A stretch of 64,000 nucleotides of DNA from Phytophthora colocasiae (lineage: Eukaryota; Oomycota; Peronosporomycetes; Peronosporales; Peronosporaceae). The notes under the pieces were generated by a model that was not told the origin of the DNA, did no database searches, and was given only the letters and a program-made list of their open reading frames with translations. Shown one piece after another: positions 50,301 to 59,144 of this stretch. Position numbers and translations under genes: made by a program. Within the stretch, counting starts at the first letter, position 1. Every line of letters begins with the position of its first letter. Location: NCBI GenBank assembly GCA_018806915.1, contig JAGKQI010000081.1, forward strand, positions 930,001-994,000, given 5' to 3'.

Positions 50301-50937
50301 GAGGAACTTGATCCAGAGCGTCCAAATTCAGTAGCAACATGCCTAAAGCACGCAGAGAATTAAGAGCCACACGACCTTCTCTATCTGCCAAGCCCTTAGC
50401 CATCGTCTGAAGCACTGTGACGTCCAGTGTCGAACTATCCGAAGCTTCCGTCGTCATTTGACTGGCTAAGAAGATCGCTACCATCTCCAAAACCCGTAAA
50501 GAAGCCTCTCGCAGAGTAACCAGCGGTGCATTGCTCCATTGGAGCAGCTTGGGCAGCAGATCGTCCCATTGGCCGTCCTCCAAGATGCTGCTGGCCAGTT
50601 CACCCACTGTATCACACACTTTTCGACGGATTCCGCGGTTCTTCTCACCGTCTTCGAGCACAGCCAGCAGCTGCTGCTTCACGACTGCACGGGCCTGGTC
50701 CGTCGCTCGTGGCCAGAGCGACACGGCGTCACGTAGCAGCACGCGACGCAGCAGCACAGCGGCAAGCGCGCGAATATCATCGGGACTGGTGGAGTGGATG
50801 ACACCAACTAGACCCAACAGGAGCTCGTCGCTGCAGTCGCTCTGCTTGAGCTGCGCGAATTGGGCTTCGGCTGCGTTACGAGTCACGTTGTCTACGGCCA
50901 ATAGACTCCAGAGCAACGCGTCCCAGGAGCCGGCCAT
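47377..50937 (-). CDS. IPO5: Importin-5-like karyopherin beta
   Basis: 1186 aa, single exon. A nuclear import receptor built of HEAT repeats that binds cargo directly and Ran-GTP. The N-terminus matches IPO5/Kap121: NVTRNAAEAQFAQLKQ, RALAAVLLRRVLL and RRKVCDTVGELASSI. An acidic loop (SDDDDDESGGSTDSED) lies near residue 700, and a second acidic stretch (EGEEEDDDDA) near 910, where IPO5 also has acidic insertions. The length is slightly above the animal protein (about 1,100 aa). The gene is enclosed by the two arms of the inverted effector duplication but looks intact and conserved. Known cargoes of the family include ribosomal proteins and histones; cargo here is unknown. Confidence 0.9.
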   Translation of the reverse strand: MAGSWDALLWSLLAVDNVTRNAAEAQFAQLKQSDCSDELLLGLVGVIHSTSPDDIRALAAVLLRRVLLRDAVSLWPRATDQARAVVKQQLLAVLEDGEKNRGIRRKVCDTVGELASSILEDGQWDDLLPKLLQWSNAPLVTLREASLRVLEMVAIFLASQMTTEASDSSTLDVTVLQTMAKGLADREGRVALNSLRALGMLLLNLDALDQVPRPEMLSSAVPLVLAALHSLLVTRQFDEVMEALEVLIEVAEPHAAFFKPCLKEFVETMVQIADAPRDENDDDAMPDGCRQLAMEFLVSLAEQAPTRCRRLPKNMFVQTVYPVAFKMMLELQDLETWDVANCEDEQSAGGQGIDQEISNFDVGSEALERLVGALGAKRSLPTCFALIQQYAARSDNWVSRHAALVGLCQILDVLDDENLDAIVRHLLAQANDPHPRVCCTAVDVIGQLSVDQAPQFQEAYHSQALTVLAHYLEDFNKPRLQAHAATALRQFIDMCPPQLLTPYLEKMLHQLFALLQHGQSMAPPANQTPTQAFIATRVVQEQAITAISSVATVAGASFTNYYAAVMPPLQQILLNCLQESMQAAAASPAVLMPQSNAPSSFTLGGITLECLSLIGQAVGKEVFSRDAPAILKVMAEMQATPSIVGNELIRTYLLQAWARCCTCLGQDFAPYLPLVMPTLLEAATQQAEFEVDPSTLASDDDDDESGGSTDSEDIQLAQVNDKCLSIRTSILEEKATACQLLAGMATDLEDAFFPYAEQVTQVLAPLLTESVHSDIRASAIRAMPALVKCVAISTAAPGSKEHREAAIKQMVDFALGRLVNALTSEPDVDLVVNIMQSMISCLNGARELHPTLELNEAQLRELVHGLLVVLGDSFQRRAMRRTGAGSDDMDAAEGEEEDDDDASQSSENQVAEQELQFVLAECIGTLAKSHGAVFFPVFMTLLWEKVAALAAPGCLVEDRRLALFVVDDVLEHCGNAAMRRLDVFLPVLESALREVSEPGLVQAAAFGVGVCASQGGELFAPHAEKCLQLLHNVVAHPRAHSPEQRNATDNAVAALGKFCEFQAGSVDAATLFPQWLELLPLRGDLEESLAVTRRLCGYVNNGHPLVLGAPDYRHLGKVVTVFSAVAEEKFLRKMSKAVGEKEASALRQELAATLAGLRATVPEQIMSQAWTSLPAPQKAALHTLFA

Positions 50938-51129
50938 CGTTTTACTGATACACTGGTTGATAATTACTTAGATAAATGCAGGAATGGTTGGGTGGCCGCG
51001 GATAGAATGGAAAAAAAAGTAAAACAAAAAAAGTAAAAATGATTGAGCTTTTAAAAAAATGAAATGAAAATAGAATTCATTTTCAGTTATGCTATGTAAT
51101 ACAGGATAATGAAAAAACATTGGGCGCCT

Positions 51130-51938
51130 TGCTGCACCGAGAAGATGCTGCGTTCCGAGACCATGAAAATGTATGATATATTCTTCAGAGCTTTCATGTA
51201 TTGATGAGCGTGGAAACGGAGCCTCCTAGTGCAGTAGAAGCTGTTCAGCGACCAGTATGTTTCGTACGCTGACTATTGCACACACAAGATAACACATCCG
51301 ATACGTTATCTTGTCGTAAACCGATCACTCACATTCGTCACGAATCTCTCGTTAGCATGAACACCGCCTTCCTGTTGACCGTCTTCGTGGTTGCGATCAT
51401 TGCTAACGGAGCCAACGTCGCTGGAGCTGAGGATACCGCTCGAGTCAACCCTGAGTCTCACGACAAACGTCTCAGAGACAACCTGGACGACGAGGAGAGA
51501 GTGGCAGTTGCAGGCGCTGCTTGGTATGCCACTCACGTGATGAACAAACCGTCGAAGCTCAGTCCGCAAACATCTCAGCAGATTCTGCACGCAGTGCAGA
51601 GCGACGAGCCCCTACCGAAGTGGGCAAAGGCTATCATCGTTCTCGTTGGACTGGGGATCGTATCAGGTGCCGCTGTTGCTGGGGTAAAGATATCACAGGC
51701 AATGGTCGGTAATGGAGAGAAATAATTCGCTTGCAGAGTTCCCCCAACAAATACACCGACTGGCCACAGCTCCTACATCGTGCAGAACACAACTTTGTAT
51801 GCCTTCAGTGATCGTGTTGTGGAACAGAACAAAACGCGAGGGAAACTGCTCAGTCAAAAGAGTTCTGTGCATAATACTCTGATAGAAGATGTAGCGCGAC
51901 TTCGACATTTCGGGCAGAATTGAGTGCTCCACTTGGAC
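51130..51938 (+). repeat. Right arm of inverted duplication
   Basis: About 810 bp matching 46178-46926 in reverse. It carries the second small effector gene. Length differences come from small indels in the leader and the 3' flank (about 51790-51900). Confidence 0.85.
51357..51725 (+). CDS. Small secreted RXLR-like effector, copy 2
   Basis: 122 aa from the Met at 51357 (the frame is open to 51276, but this start gives the signal peptide). Four residue changes from the copy at 46311-46679: Thr3, Thr27, Asp36 and Ala50. It keeps KRLR (37-40), DDEER (44-48) and the hydrophobic LPKWAKAIIVLVGLGI segment. That every change spares the signal peptide core, dEER and C-terminus suggests both copies may still be under constraint. 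An ankyrin pseudogene lies to its right. Confidence 0.85.
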   Translation: MNTAFLLTVFVVAIIANGANVAGAEDTARVNPESHDKRLRDNLDDEERVAVAGAAWYATHVMNKPSKLSPQTSQQILHAVQSDEPLPKWAKAIIVLVGLGIVSGAAVAGVKISQAMVGNGEK

Positions 51939-52144
51939 CGACAGACCAGTGTGAGTAAAGCCACTCCTTATGAGTCTCTAGTTAGCCTAGACACTCTTGG
52001 GCCTATAACGTCAGTAATCTGACAGGTCTCCTCGACGTAGGATTCGCCGATTGAAGGTGCGATGCTAGCATAGCATCTCCATGTTCTTGTGGAAAATGTT
52101 TTTCGCGGCGTTCACATATCATAGCTGTGTCCCAAAACCCAAAG

Positions 52145-52505
52145 TCAATCGCAAAGGCCTGAAGCCGCTGCTGCACTGTGGATAGCAAATCGGGTCTCCA
52201 CTCTAAACTCTGCTTCCTCTTCACTATTTTTCACTCCACGATCAAGTAGCCAACGCACGGTATCGGCGAATCCGCTTCCAGCAGCTTTGATCACCAATCC
52301 CCGAAGCCCATCAAGTTGTCCTTGCTCATCCAGCCATTGCAGCATCTCGATACTTCCCGAATTTTCCGCTACGAAATGAGCAGATCGGAGCGTGGAAGGT
52401 TCCGAGTCCAAGTAGCACCATGAGCAAGCATCCACTTCACTATAGCGATACTGCCACTACAAACTGCTGCCTCTAAGAGCATCTCCACCGGCAAGTCGTA
52501 AGCGA
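52145..52505 (-). pseudogene. Ankyrin-repeat gene fragment
   Basis: Minus-strand pieces read AAVCSGSIAIVKWMLAHGAT, then AENSGSIEMLQWLDEQGQL, LVIKAAGSGFADTVRWLLD and ETRFAIHSAAA. They match residues from about 230 onward of the ankyrin gene at 62119, including the very stretch where that gene is frameshifted. At least one frame change and stops occur, so it is a pseudogene. With 45480-46165 it forms opposite-facing ankyrin remnants around the effector duplication. Confidence 0.8.
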
Positions 52506-52872
52506 AGTTTTATCCTAAAAGTAGCTGTTAAGACTTGAGAGCAAGTTTTAAGCAATGTAGTGGTAAGCTCTAACGAGGGTCTTAACTTCAACAGGTTCTA
52601 TTGGGTGGTCCACAGGTCTTATCTTAAGACCTGAAGAAAGCCCTGAAGAAAGCCAAGCAGACCAGTAGATCCGGCCTCTGGACAAAATAATTATTCTGCT
52701 TATCGTCGACAAGTGCTGCAACGATCGTCTCGAACAGGCAGCGCCACAGTGCGAAAGCGCCTCCTGAATTCGCAGTATCACGTTAGTAACTACTACGTAG
52801 TTCGATCGAGCTTCGTAGAAGGCAAGCCTACTAATCAGCTCCAGTATTAATCTACTCAGCTGTGCGTGAGAT
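52506..52872. other. Intergenic before small effector 3
   Basis: About 370 bp, AT-rich, with repeated TTAAGAC-type words but no gene or domain. Confidence 0.35.
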
Positions 52873-52888
52873 GGTCATTTGGCAAATT
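52873..52888 (+). promoter_or_regulatory. Oomycete initiator-like element
   Basis: GGTCATTTGGCAAATT matches 13 of 16 positions of the oomycete core promoter consensus (initiator plus flanking CAWTTT). It lies 29 nt before the effector start codon at 52918. Confidence 0.55.
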
Positions 52889-52917
52889 CCCCTGTCAACG
52901 AAACGCGATTAGTAGTC

Positions 52918-53280
52918 ATGAGATTGATCTTCATCTTGACTTTCCTCGCAATCCTTTCAAGCGGAATCAGTGTTACCGGAGCCAAAACCACTGCCCATGA
53001 CAAGAAGATCCGCAATCTCAGGGGAACTCAGAATCTCGACGATGAAGAGAGGGGAGGTGCGCCAAATCTAGCTGTAATCCTGGGGCAGGGAGGGAAGAAG
53101 GCGCAAGAAGCTAAAGACATTGTTGCCAAAGTGAAGAGCAAGAGGTCGTTACAAAAATGGGCCTGGGCTGCCTTCTTTGCCGCGTACCTCGGGGGAGGGG
53201 CTGTTCTCACGAAGGTGCTGGTGGATCAATCCAAAACCGGTAAAGCAAGTGGAAGTGGAAGTGCTATCGGCTCAGCGTAG
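52918..53280 (+). CDS. Small RXLR-dEER effector
   Basis: 120 aa from the Met at 52918; earlier in-frame Met 52879 would bury the signal peptide. Signal peptide MRLIFILTFLAILSSGISVTG, canonical RNLR at 32-35 and DDEER at 41-45. The C-terminal half (SLQKWAWAAFFAAYLGGGAV) has the same layout as the KWAKAIIVLVGLG segment of the two small effectors at 46311 and 51357, so the three are probably distant paralogues. Ends Gly/Ser-rich (GSGSAIGSA). An initiator-like motif lies just upstream. Host target unknown. Confidence 0.88.
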   Translation: MRLIFILTFLAILSSGISVTGAKTTAHDKKIRNLRGTQNLDDEERGGAPNLAVILGQGGKKAQEAKDIVAKVKSKRSLQKWAWAAFFAAYLGGGAVLTKVLVDQSKTGKASGSGSAIGSA

Positions 53281-53371
53281 AGTTCGAGTGAACAGGTATT
53301 CTTCGAGTTGGATAGCTGAAGTATCTTCCATTTGTCCAAAAAAAACCAAGTTCAGCAAACCATTCTGACTA

Positions 53372-54878
53372 TCATGGCTTTCGTCTGCGCTTAGTGGGAA
53401 GGTTGTACGCGTCAAGAGGCAGCGAAACCACAGCTAGTTTACTGGAGGTGTCTTGTTTTGAGTCCTGTACCAGATCATCCAACTTCAGTAGTGCACGGGT
53501 CATTCGGTCGCGCAAGTCACGGATTCGTTGCAGCACCTCCCGTTGCGTCTGCAGCACTGCGGAACTGGTCCCTGCCGACTGTGTTAGTAGAGAGTGTTGT
53601 TCCCAATCGCTCAACAATGGTAGGAAGCGCTTTCGCATGCGTAATGCACCGTCAGCGAGGCTCTTGAAAAGCGCGTCGTTCTCTGAAGACTCTTCACACA
53701 CTTGTTTGGATACTTCGATAGTCAACTGATAAGACGAACTGCCTAGACCATACGCCTGCACAATGCCGTTGATATCCATTTCATCGTTAACAGATTCATC
53801 GTCACTGACGTCGTTCGAGACGATATCTCGAGTAAGACCGGTTTCTGTTGCCACGCTTTCCCACTCCACGCCCTCGTCCGAATGTCCTCCCGGTGCTGTT
53901 GAGCCAGCATCTTCCCACTGAATCTCATCATCATCATCTTCTTCTTCATCATCAAGCTCTCCACTTTGAGGTTGCTTTGGGTCTGAAGCAGGAGCTTTCT
54001 CTTCTTCACTATTTTCCTCCACATGAAACGCATCCAGCGTCGGCACCAAAATTTCAAACACACGATTCATTTCCACCAACACTTGCTCCATCTCGGGTAC
54101 GTACTTGTTCATTTCTCGATCTCTTTGCTGTCTTTTCACATTGATCACACGTTCACGATGTCGTTGTGTATCCACCTCTCGTTCCCTCTGCTCCTGTTGT
54201 CTCGCACGTTCATGTGGGAATTCGTACCCTCTCTCCACCAGCACTCCATACCCTGCCAACAGTGAAGGGTAACGGTCTCCAAAGTCTTGTTTCCACGTCT
54301 CAATAAGCTTCAACACCAGTGTTAACTGCTTCGACCCTTGATTTCTGGCTCGTAACTTCCTTGACGCATTGGTACTTATGCTTTCACCTGCTGCCAGTAG
54401 CAATTGATCAAAGAATGACGCTGTCTGTTTTGTAATGAGCGTCCGAAACGCCACAGAGCGTTTGAATATCTCCTGACACAAATCCAAAGCCTACAGAGAA
54501 TGAAAGCACCCACGAGTTAAGTTACTAAAGTCACAAGCTCCCTTTAGTCCACACAAAACTTACCCTAGTAAATACGATAGACGACGTTTTTGATCGCTTC
54601 AACTGATGCAAAATGGCTACGTGAAGGCGTTGAATGTATTGAGTCTGCACTGGAGCTGCTGCATCGCGTAGACTTCGCTTAATTTGCTTCAAACAGACTT
54701 CAGGAGTTGTCTCGGTATCATTTTCCGTTGCTTGAGGAGCTACAAAGCGCTTTCCACGCCCTCGAGGACGTTTACCAGTAGCTGTAGACACACGGAAATA
54801 CCCATTTAGTGCCTGGTCGAATCTAGCAGCTTCGTTCTCGCTATTCAGCGCCTCAAGACCATCTCTTCCTCTCTGCAT
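53372..54878 (-). CDS. UVSSA: UV-stimulated scaffold protein A homologue (UVSSA)
   Basis: 477 aa from two exons: 54878-54564 and 54490-53372; a 73-nt intron (GTAAGT...CTGTAG) joins VFTR to ALDLCQEIFKRS in phase 0. Residues about 65-210 are a VHS/ENTH-like helical domain (VAFRTLITKQTASFFDQLLL, LVLKLIETWKQDFGDRYPSL) typical of UVSSA N-termini. A coiled, highly charged stretch and acidic DDEEEDDDDEIQWED region follow. In animals UVSSA links stalled RNA polymerase II to TFIIH in transcription-coupled repair. The C-terminal zinc region of animal UVSSA is not seen; the protein ends KRRRKP. Identification rests on the N-terminal domain. Confidence 0.8.
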
Positions 54879-54999
54879 GGCTTGTTATCAAATATTTGTC
54901 ATTTTAGTCCATTTTGAGTAATGGGTTCAAAAAATTATGTACCAAAACAATACGATCCATTCACAAAAAACAAAGAAGGAGACAAAGCAAGAGACCACC

Positions 55000-55728
55000 A
55001 TGAGCGTACGTAGCGTTGATTTACAGCGCAAGCAGCTTAATCTATGCACGAAATGTAGTAGAGCGGTCTTCTAGCTACCGAACGAGCTGTTTGTGGCATC
55101 GTAGAATGCAGTATTGGACTCTTAATAACGTTTTCCGTGGTGTGTATCAATCCTATTCAGGAGAAGACAGCCACCCAACCGCAGATGTCGATGGAGCAGA
55201 TGCAGCAGCAGCAAATGAAGCAGCAGTATGTAGTATGGGTCAATTGACTTCGAGGGTTGAATTATAGGGGTTAAATGAACTTTGTGGGGACTTTACAGGG
55301 AGCAGGAGCAGATGCGCCAGTCCATGATGCAGCAGGTGATGCTGCCCGACGCCCGCGAGCGCTGTACGTTTGCTGCATTTGATAAGATTATTTGTTGATT
55401 GAAGGTACTGAATTATGATGGTCTTTGTTGCTGTTGCAGTGGCTAGAATAGCAATTGTGAAGCCCGAGAAGGCCCGTGCGATCGAGGATATGGTGATCCA
55501 GATGGCGCAACGCGGTCAGTTAGCCGCCAAGATTGACGAGGACAAACTCATCGATCTGTTGAACCAAGTGGGCGTTACGGAGGAGAAGCAGCGCACCAAA
55601 GTCACGGTACGACCGTTAAGTGTCAAGTAGGTAAAGCTGTTCCAGAGTTTTTAACGTTTTGTTTTCAGATGAAGCGGCGGACGTATTTCAGTGATGAAGA
55701 CGACGACGATGATGACGACGACTTTTAG
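55000..55728 (+). CDS. PDCD5: PDCD5/TFAR19 family protein
   Basis: 120 aa from five exons: 55000-55005, 55161-55225, 55299-55363, 55440-55606 and 55669-55728. All introns are GT-AG and in phase (155, 73, 76 and 62 nt). The first exon codes only Met-Ser. The protein has the family's Gln/Met-rich helix (EQMQQQQMKQQ), then LARIAIVKPEKARAIEDMVI, DEDKLIDLLNQVGV and the acidic tail YFSDEDDDDDDDDF. PDCD5 is a small DNA-binding or prefoldin/CCT-associated protein conserved from archaea (as DUF122-type proteins) to animals, linked to chaperonin control and apoptosis. It lies on the plus strand, divergent from UVSSA (122 bp) and convergent with the PP2C gene. Confidence 0.9.
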
Positions 55729-56014
55729 GGACTGACAAAACGAAGCGATGCCCTGGAAGCGCTTGCAAGGTAGGGGAGTGAAGCCACCTGATTGTGGACT
55801 GCATTACTGTACTTCGAAGTCGTAGTTGCACGAAGGATGGCATTTCCGTCGTCATGTGAACACATTGCCATTCATTCAAGAAGGTCCTATTGGTGTTGGT
55901 GTGTATTAGATTTATTAGATGAGGGTATGCTCGGAATGTGTTAAGGCAGCAAAAGTGTGTGCGAGAGAGTTGCTGGTCTACCTGTCGAAGAGGTTATAAA
56001 GCAGCCCGAATGAT
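55729..56014. other. Convergent 3' region of PDCD5 and PP2C
   Basis: 286 bp between two stop codons; nothing beyond 3' UTR sequence is seen. Confidence 0.4.
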
Positions 56015-57205
56015 TCATGCGGTGACCTTGGGTCCTTCCTTGCTGAGCCCGACAGTGTCAACGTACGCCACAATGATCGTGGTATCGTCGATGACCTGTT
56101 CCTCCTTCATCCAGCGGCGGTTTGCTTCCATGATCAGTAGATCTACCGCAATCTTCGGGTCTTGCTGTCCCATGGCCATCTCCATGCACTCCTCGTTCGA
56201 CATAAACTCCCACAAACCGTCCGTAGCCACAATGAGGCACCGGTCGTTCTCGTCGAGCCATCTCGACGTAAACTCAGGCTCCGACAGCACACCAGCAGTA
56301 TGAGCAACAGCATCACCAAGTGAGCGTGACATAGCGAGTCCTGGAACGTCCATGTGCCCCAACCAGACACGAGGAGGGCCGTCAATACCATCGTCATACT
56401 CGACAGCAAACACACGACCACCACTGGCGATAATACGAGCCTTCTCGTCCGCTCGGTCAGGTTTGTGGTCAATGGAAAGCTCTTGGCTTCCGAGAGCCTC
56501 GGGACCCGAAGGACCCAGCATCTTTACGAAGCCGCGAGTGATACGCGAATCACCGACGTTGCCGACCACCACGAGGTTGTCTCGCACAACAGTTACCACT
56601 GCAGTGGTTCCACTGAATTCCGTGTCGATGCTCGGGTCTCGCAAGACAGTTTGCTCCACAGACCTCAGCGTATCAGCAATAGCAGTACGCAGACTCTCTG
56701 CATCTTGTTGAAGATCACCCGAACGCTCAAACTTGCTGTGTGCAAAGAGTTCCGTTGCAAACTTGTCGCGAATAGCTCCAGAAACTCCATCACCCGCTTC
56801 ACCATGGCCGTCGAACACACACAGCAGCAGCGATTGCGTATTCTGGTCGTACTTGATCACCATAGCGTCTTGGTTCTTCTTGCGTGGGTTGTACGGTGCG
56901 TATCCTTTCTTCGACAGTCCAGCAAAAGCTACAATCGCACAAGTTCCGTCCGCCAGAGCTTGTGCACTGCTGTCCACATCGTCAATAGTAGCTGCAGCCA
57001 TCCCATCCACCAGTTTGTTGTCACTCACTACCGACAACCGACGACGTTGCAGTCCAAGTGAGTGGTCTCCTCCATTCTCCGAGGACGGGAGTCTACCTGG
57101 AGTCTTAATGGAGATTCCTTTAGGTGACGCCACGTTGGTGGCTGTAGCCTCCTGTTGACGGAGCTTAGCCATTGAACCCATCTTCTGAACCGGTCGATTG
57201 GCCAT
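56015..57205 (-). CDS. PP2C-type (PPM) serine/threonine phosphatase
   Basis: 396 aa, single exon. After a disordered N-terminus (1-95), the PPM domain shows the metal-binding motifs in order: NQDAMVIKYD, CVFDGHGEAGDGVS, SGTTAVVTVV, VVGNVGDSRI, SIDHKPD, MSRSLGDAVAH, IVATDGLWEFMS and DDTTIIVAYVD. All the aspartates needed for Mn/Mg binding look present, so it should be active. No regulatory or membrane domain is visible; the N-terminal QRRRLS is a possible phosphosite. PPM enzymes counter stress and cell-cycle kinases; substrate unknown. Likely cytosolic. Confidence 0.92.
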   Translation of the reverse strand: MANRPVQKMGSMAKLRQQEATATNVASPKGISIKTPGRLPSSENGGDHSLGLQRRRLSVVSDNKLVDGMAAATIDDVDSSAQALADGTCAIVAFAGLSKKGYAPYNPRKKNQDAMVIKYDQNTQSLLLCVFDGHGEAGDGVSGAIRDKFATELFAHSKFERSGDLQQDAESLRTAIADTLRSVEQTVLRDPSIDTEFSGTTAVVTVVRDNLVVVGNVGDSRITRGFVKMLGPSGPEALGSQELSIDHKPDRADEKARIIASGGRVFAVEYDDGIDGPPRVWLGHMDVPGLAMSRSLGDAVAHTAGVLSEPEFTSRWLDENDRCLIVATDGLWEFMSNEECMEMAMGQQDPKIAVDLLIMEANRRWMKEEQVIDDTTIIVAYVDTVGLSKEGPKVTA

Positions 57206-57630
57206 TATGGTCGAGTGGTGGAGATTTTAAAAAGTGCGAGAAGACTGGAAGGAGACTGCGACGCTGCAAATACCAGAGTGACCTTCTGCTCCACGTGCTG
57301 CTTCGGCTGCCCAGATCTCGAGATAGTTACGTAATTTATAGCTGGTGATAACTATAGCTAGAGCGCAATGAACCGACGGTCCAGATAAGGAGTTTTTGCC
57401 GTTGCACGGACCACAGGAAGCCTCGACAGGCTAAGAAAAGCGACGAGATATATAAGCTAAAATACGGAATGCTTTCATGCTTCAAGTTGTACATCTCTCG
57501 ATTAAGTACATTTATTTATCAATACTGGTAGTGAGGGATGGGAAGGAATACTATAATGAAGTGATACAGTCCTGAGATTCTCACTTGAGTGACATTTTTT
57601 TTAAAAGTGCAGCATTTTATACGATTTTGT
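57206..57630. other. Intergenic between PP2C start and MED4 stop
   Basis: 425 bp with no supported gene. It holds the PP2C promoter and the MED4 3' UTR. Confidence 0.4.
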
Positions 57631-58980
57631 TTAGTCGCTATCCTCGTCACTTTCGTCTTCGGACGACGATGAAAGACTGAGTGAAATGGTGTTGGGAGCT
57701 TCTTCGTCACTGTCGCTTGAATCACTGGAGCTGTCACTTTCGGCACCTTCGTCCGCCTTTTCACCTTCTTCCAGCTTGCGCTTCTTGCGGAGACTTTCAA
57801 CGTCGTCCACCACCTCGTCGTCATACAGAGCTGCACGCTTCTCTGGTAACTTGAACTTCTTGCGCAAAATCTCCATCGCGTCGGCAGGCAGTGGGTCACC
57901 AGTTTTCCATGATTCAGGCAACGTGATACCGTGTTCCGTGAAGAAACCCCGACCCATGTAGTGTAGCAGCGCATCAAGCGGTAGATCCACCGGATCACCA
58001 GGTTTCCAACCTGGTGGCATTTGTTTGCGAATCTGGGCGTCACTAGCACCCAAACCAATGGGGATATTGAGTTTCTCAATAGATTCACCACCATCGCCTT
58101 CCTGCTTGACTCTAGCAGCACCTCGACGTGTACTTCTCCGGTCCTTGTGTAACAATCTCAGCAACGATACCACGACTGGAGGACACCAGCACGCATCATG
58201 TGCTCCTGTGGGGCTGGCGGCATAAATCCAAACATTGGGAACTACAAGAAATATAAACACATTAGCAACAAAACTTCCACACTAAAAAGTACGACCCAAC
58301 GTACGCCAGGCTGCCACTCCTTCGGAGCCGATGTTGTACCAGCAATACGGTGCGCATAAGCAACAATATCGCGAGGATCCAGCACCACTACAAAAATCAG
58401 AAAAACTCAGTAAATTAGTCTACCGGAGCAATAAAAACCTCCAGCACCTTTGGATTTCTGTTTGGCGTTTTGCAGCACAACACGATGTTTCCTCAGTACA
58501 TTGGCAATGTCCTCTTGAGAGTGTCGTAATTGTGCTGCATATTGTACAACTTTCTGCTTCTTGTTCTCTATCTCCGCCTCAACACGCAGCAATTCCTTCT
58601 GTGCCACTTGATGTCTCGCCACTGAAAAGGTATATCTGTCAGCTTTAACTCCCCCCTTTCGTCATTTAAATCCCTCAACAACGCACATTTCTTGACAGCT
58701 GCAAGGAGATCTCGGTCTTTCTCCAAAACCTTATTGAACGTCTCGTTCACGGTGCGCAGTCTCGTGGCCGTGATGGTAGAAGGTGGCCTACGTTTTAAGA
58801 GCAAACAAATTTGGAGCGTTCAAACGATGACATTCCGGCCTAAAAAACCCGCGCAAACGCGAGGAAAAACACCTACAGAGACGCAGTGTTGAGTGACTCC
58901 AGCAGCTTCGTCACTAGGAAGCGGTGCTCGTGCAGCGCCACCTCCACTTCCTCCCGAATGCTCCCGCCCATCTGCGGCAT
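57631..58980 (-). CDS. MED4: Mediator complex subunit 4
   Basis: 336 aa from six exons: 58980-58877, 58787-58687, 58621-58448, 58387-58305, 58241-58174 and 58111-57631. Introns of 89, 65, 60, 63 and 62 nt, all GT-AG and in phase. The family core is clear: NETFNKVLEKDRDLLAAVKK, coiled LARHQVAQKELLRVEAEIEN, then DPRDIVAYAHRIAGTTSAP and FMPPAPQEHMMRAGVLQ, the conserved Med4 YAHRIS-like and PPAPQE blocks. The C-terminus is acidic and Ser-rich (SDSSDSDEE). MED4 is a middle-module subunit bridging activators and RNA polymerase II. The last intron uses a weak donor (GTGGTA), and the unspliced frame through exon 5 is also open. Divergent from PIGN (165 bp). Confidence 0.88.
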
Positions 58981-59144
58981 TTTTTTTAACGAATAAAATA
59001 GAGTCTAAGTTTCAGTATGGTTTAAAAAAAGCCTGATAAATCAATGTGCTCGTAAACCGCTGCAACAAACTAAAATACAAATGAAGAGCGGTTACAAATA
59101 CAATAGCAGCTATCTCATACAATTATTGTATCTTTCGCTACGAC

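Noticed and set aside
57519..58121. 200-aa frame antisense-free but overlapping MED4
   Set aside because: Alternative frame of MED4 last exon; the acidic frame ends at a stop shared with the spliced product and fits the family.
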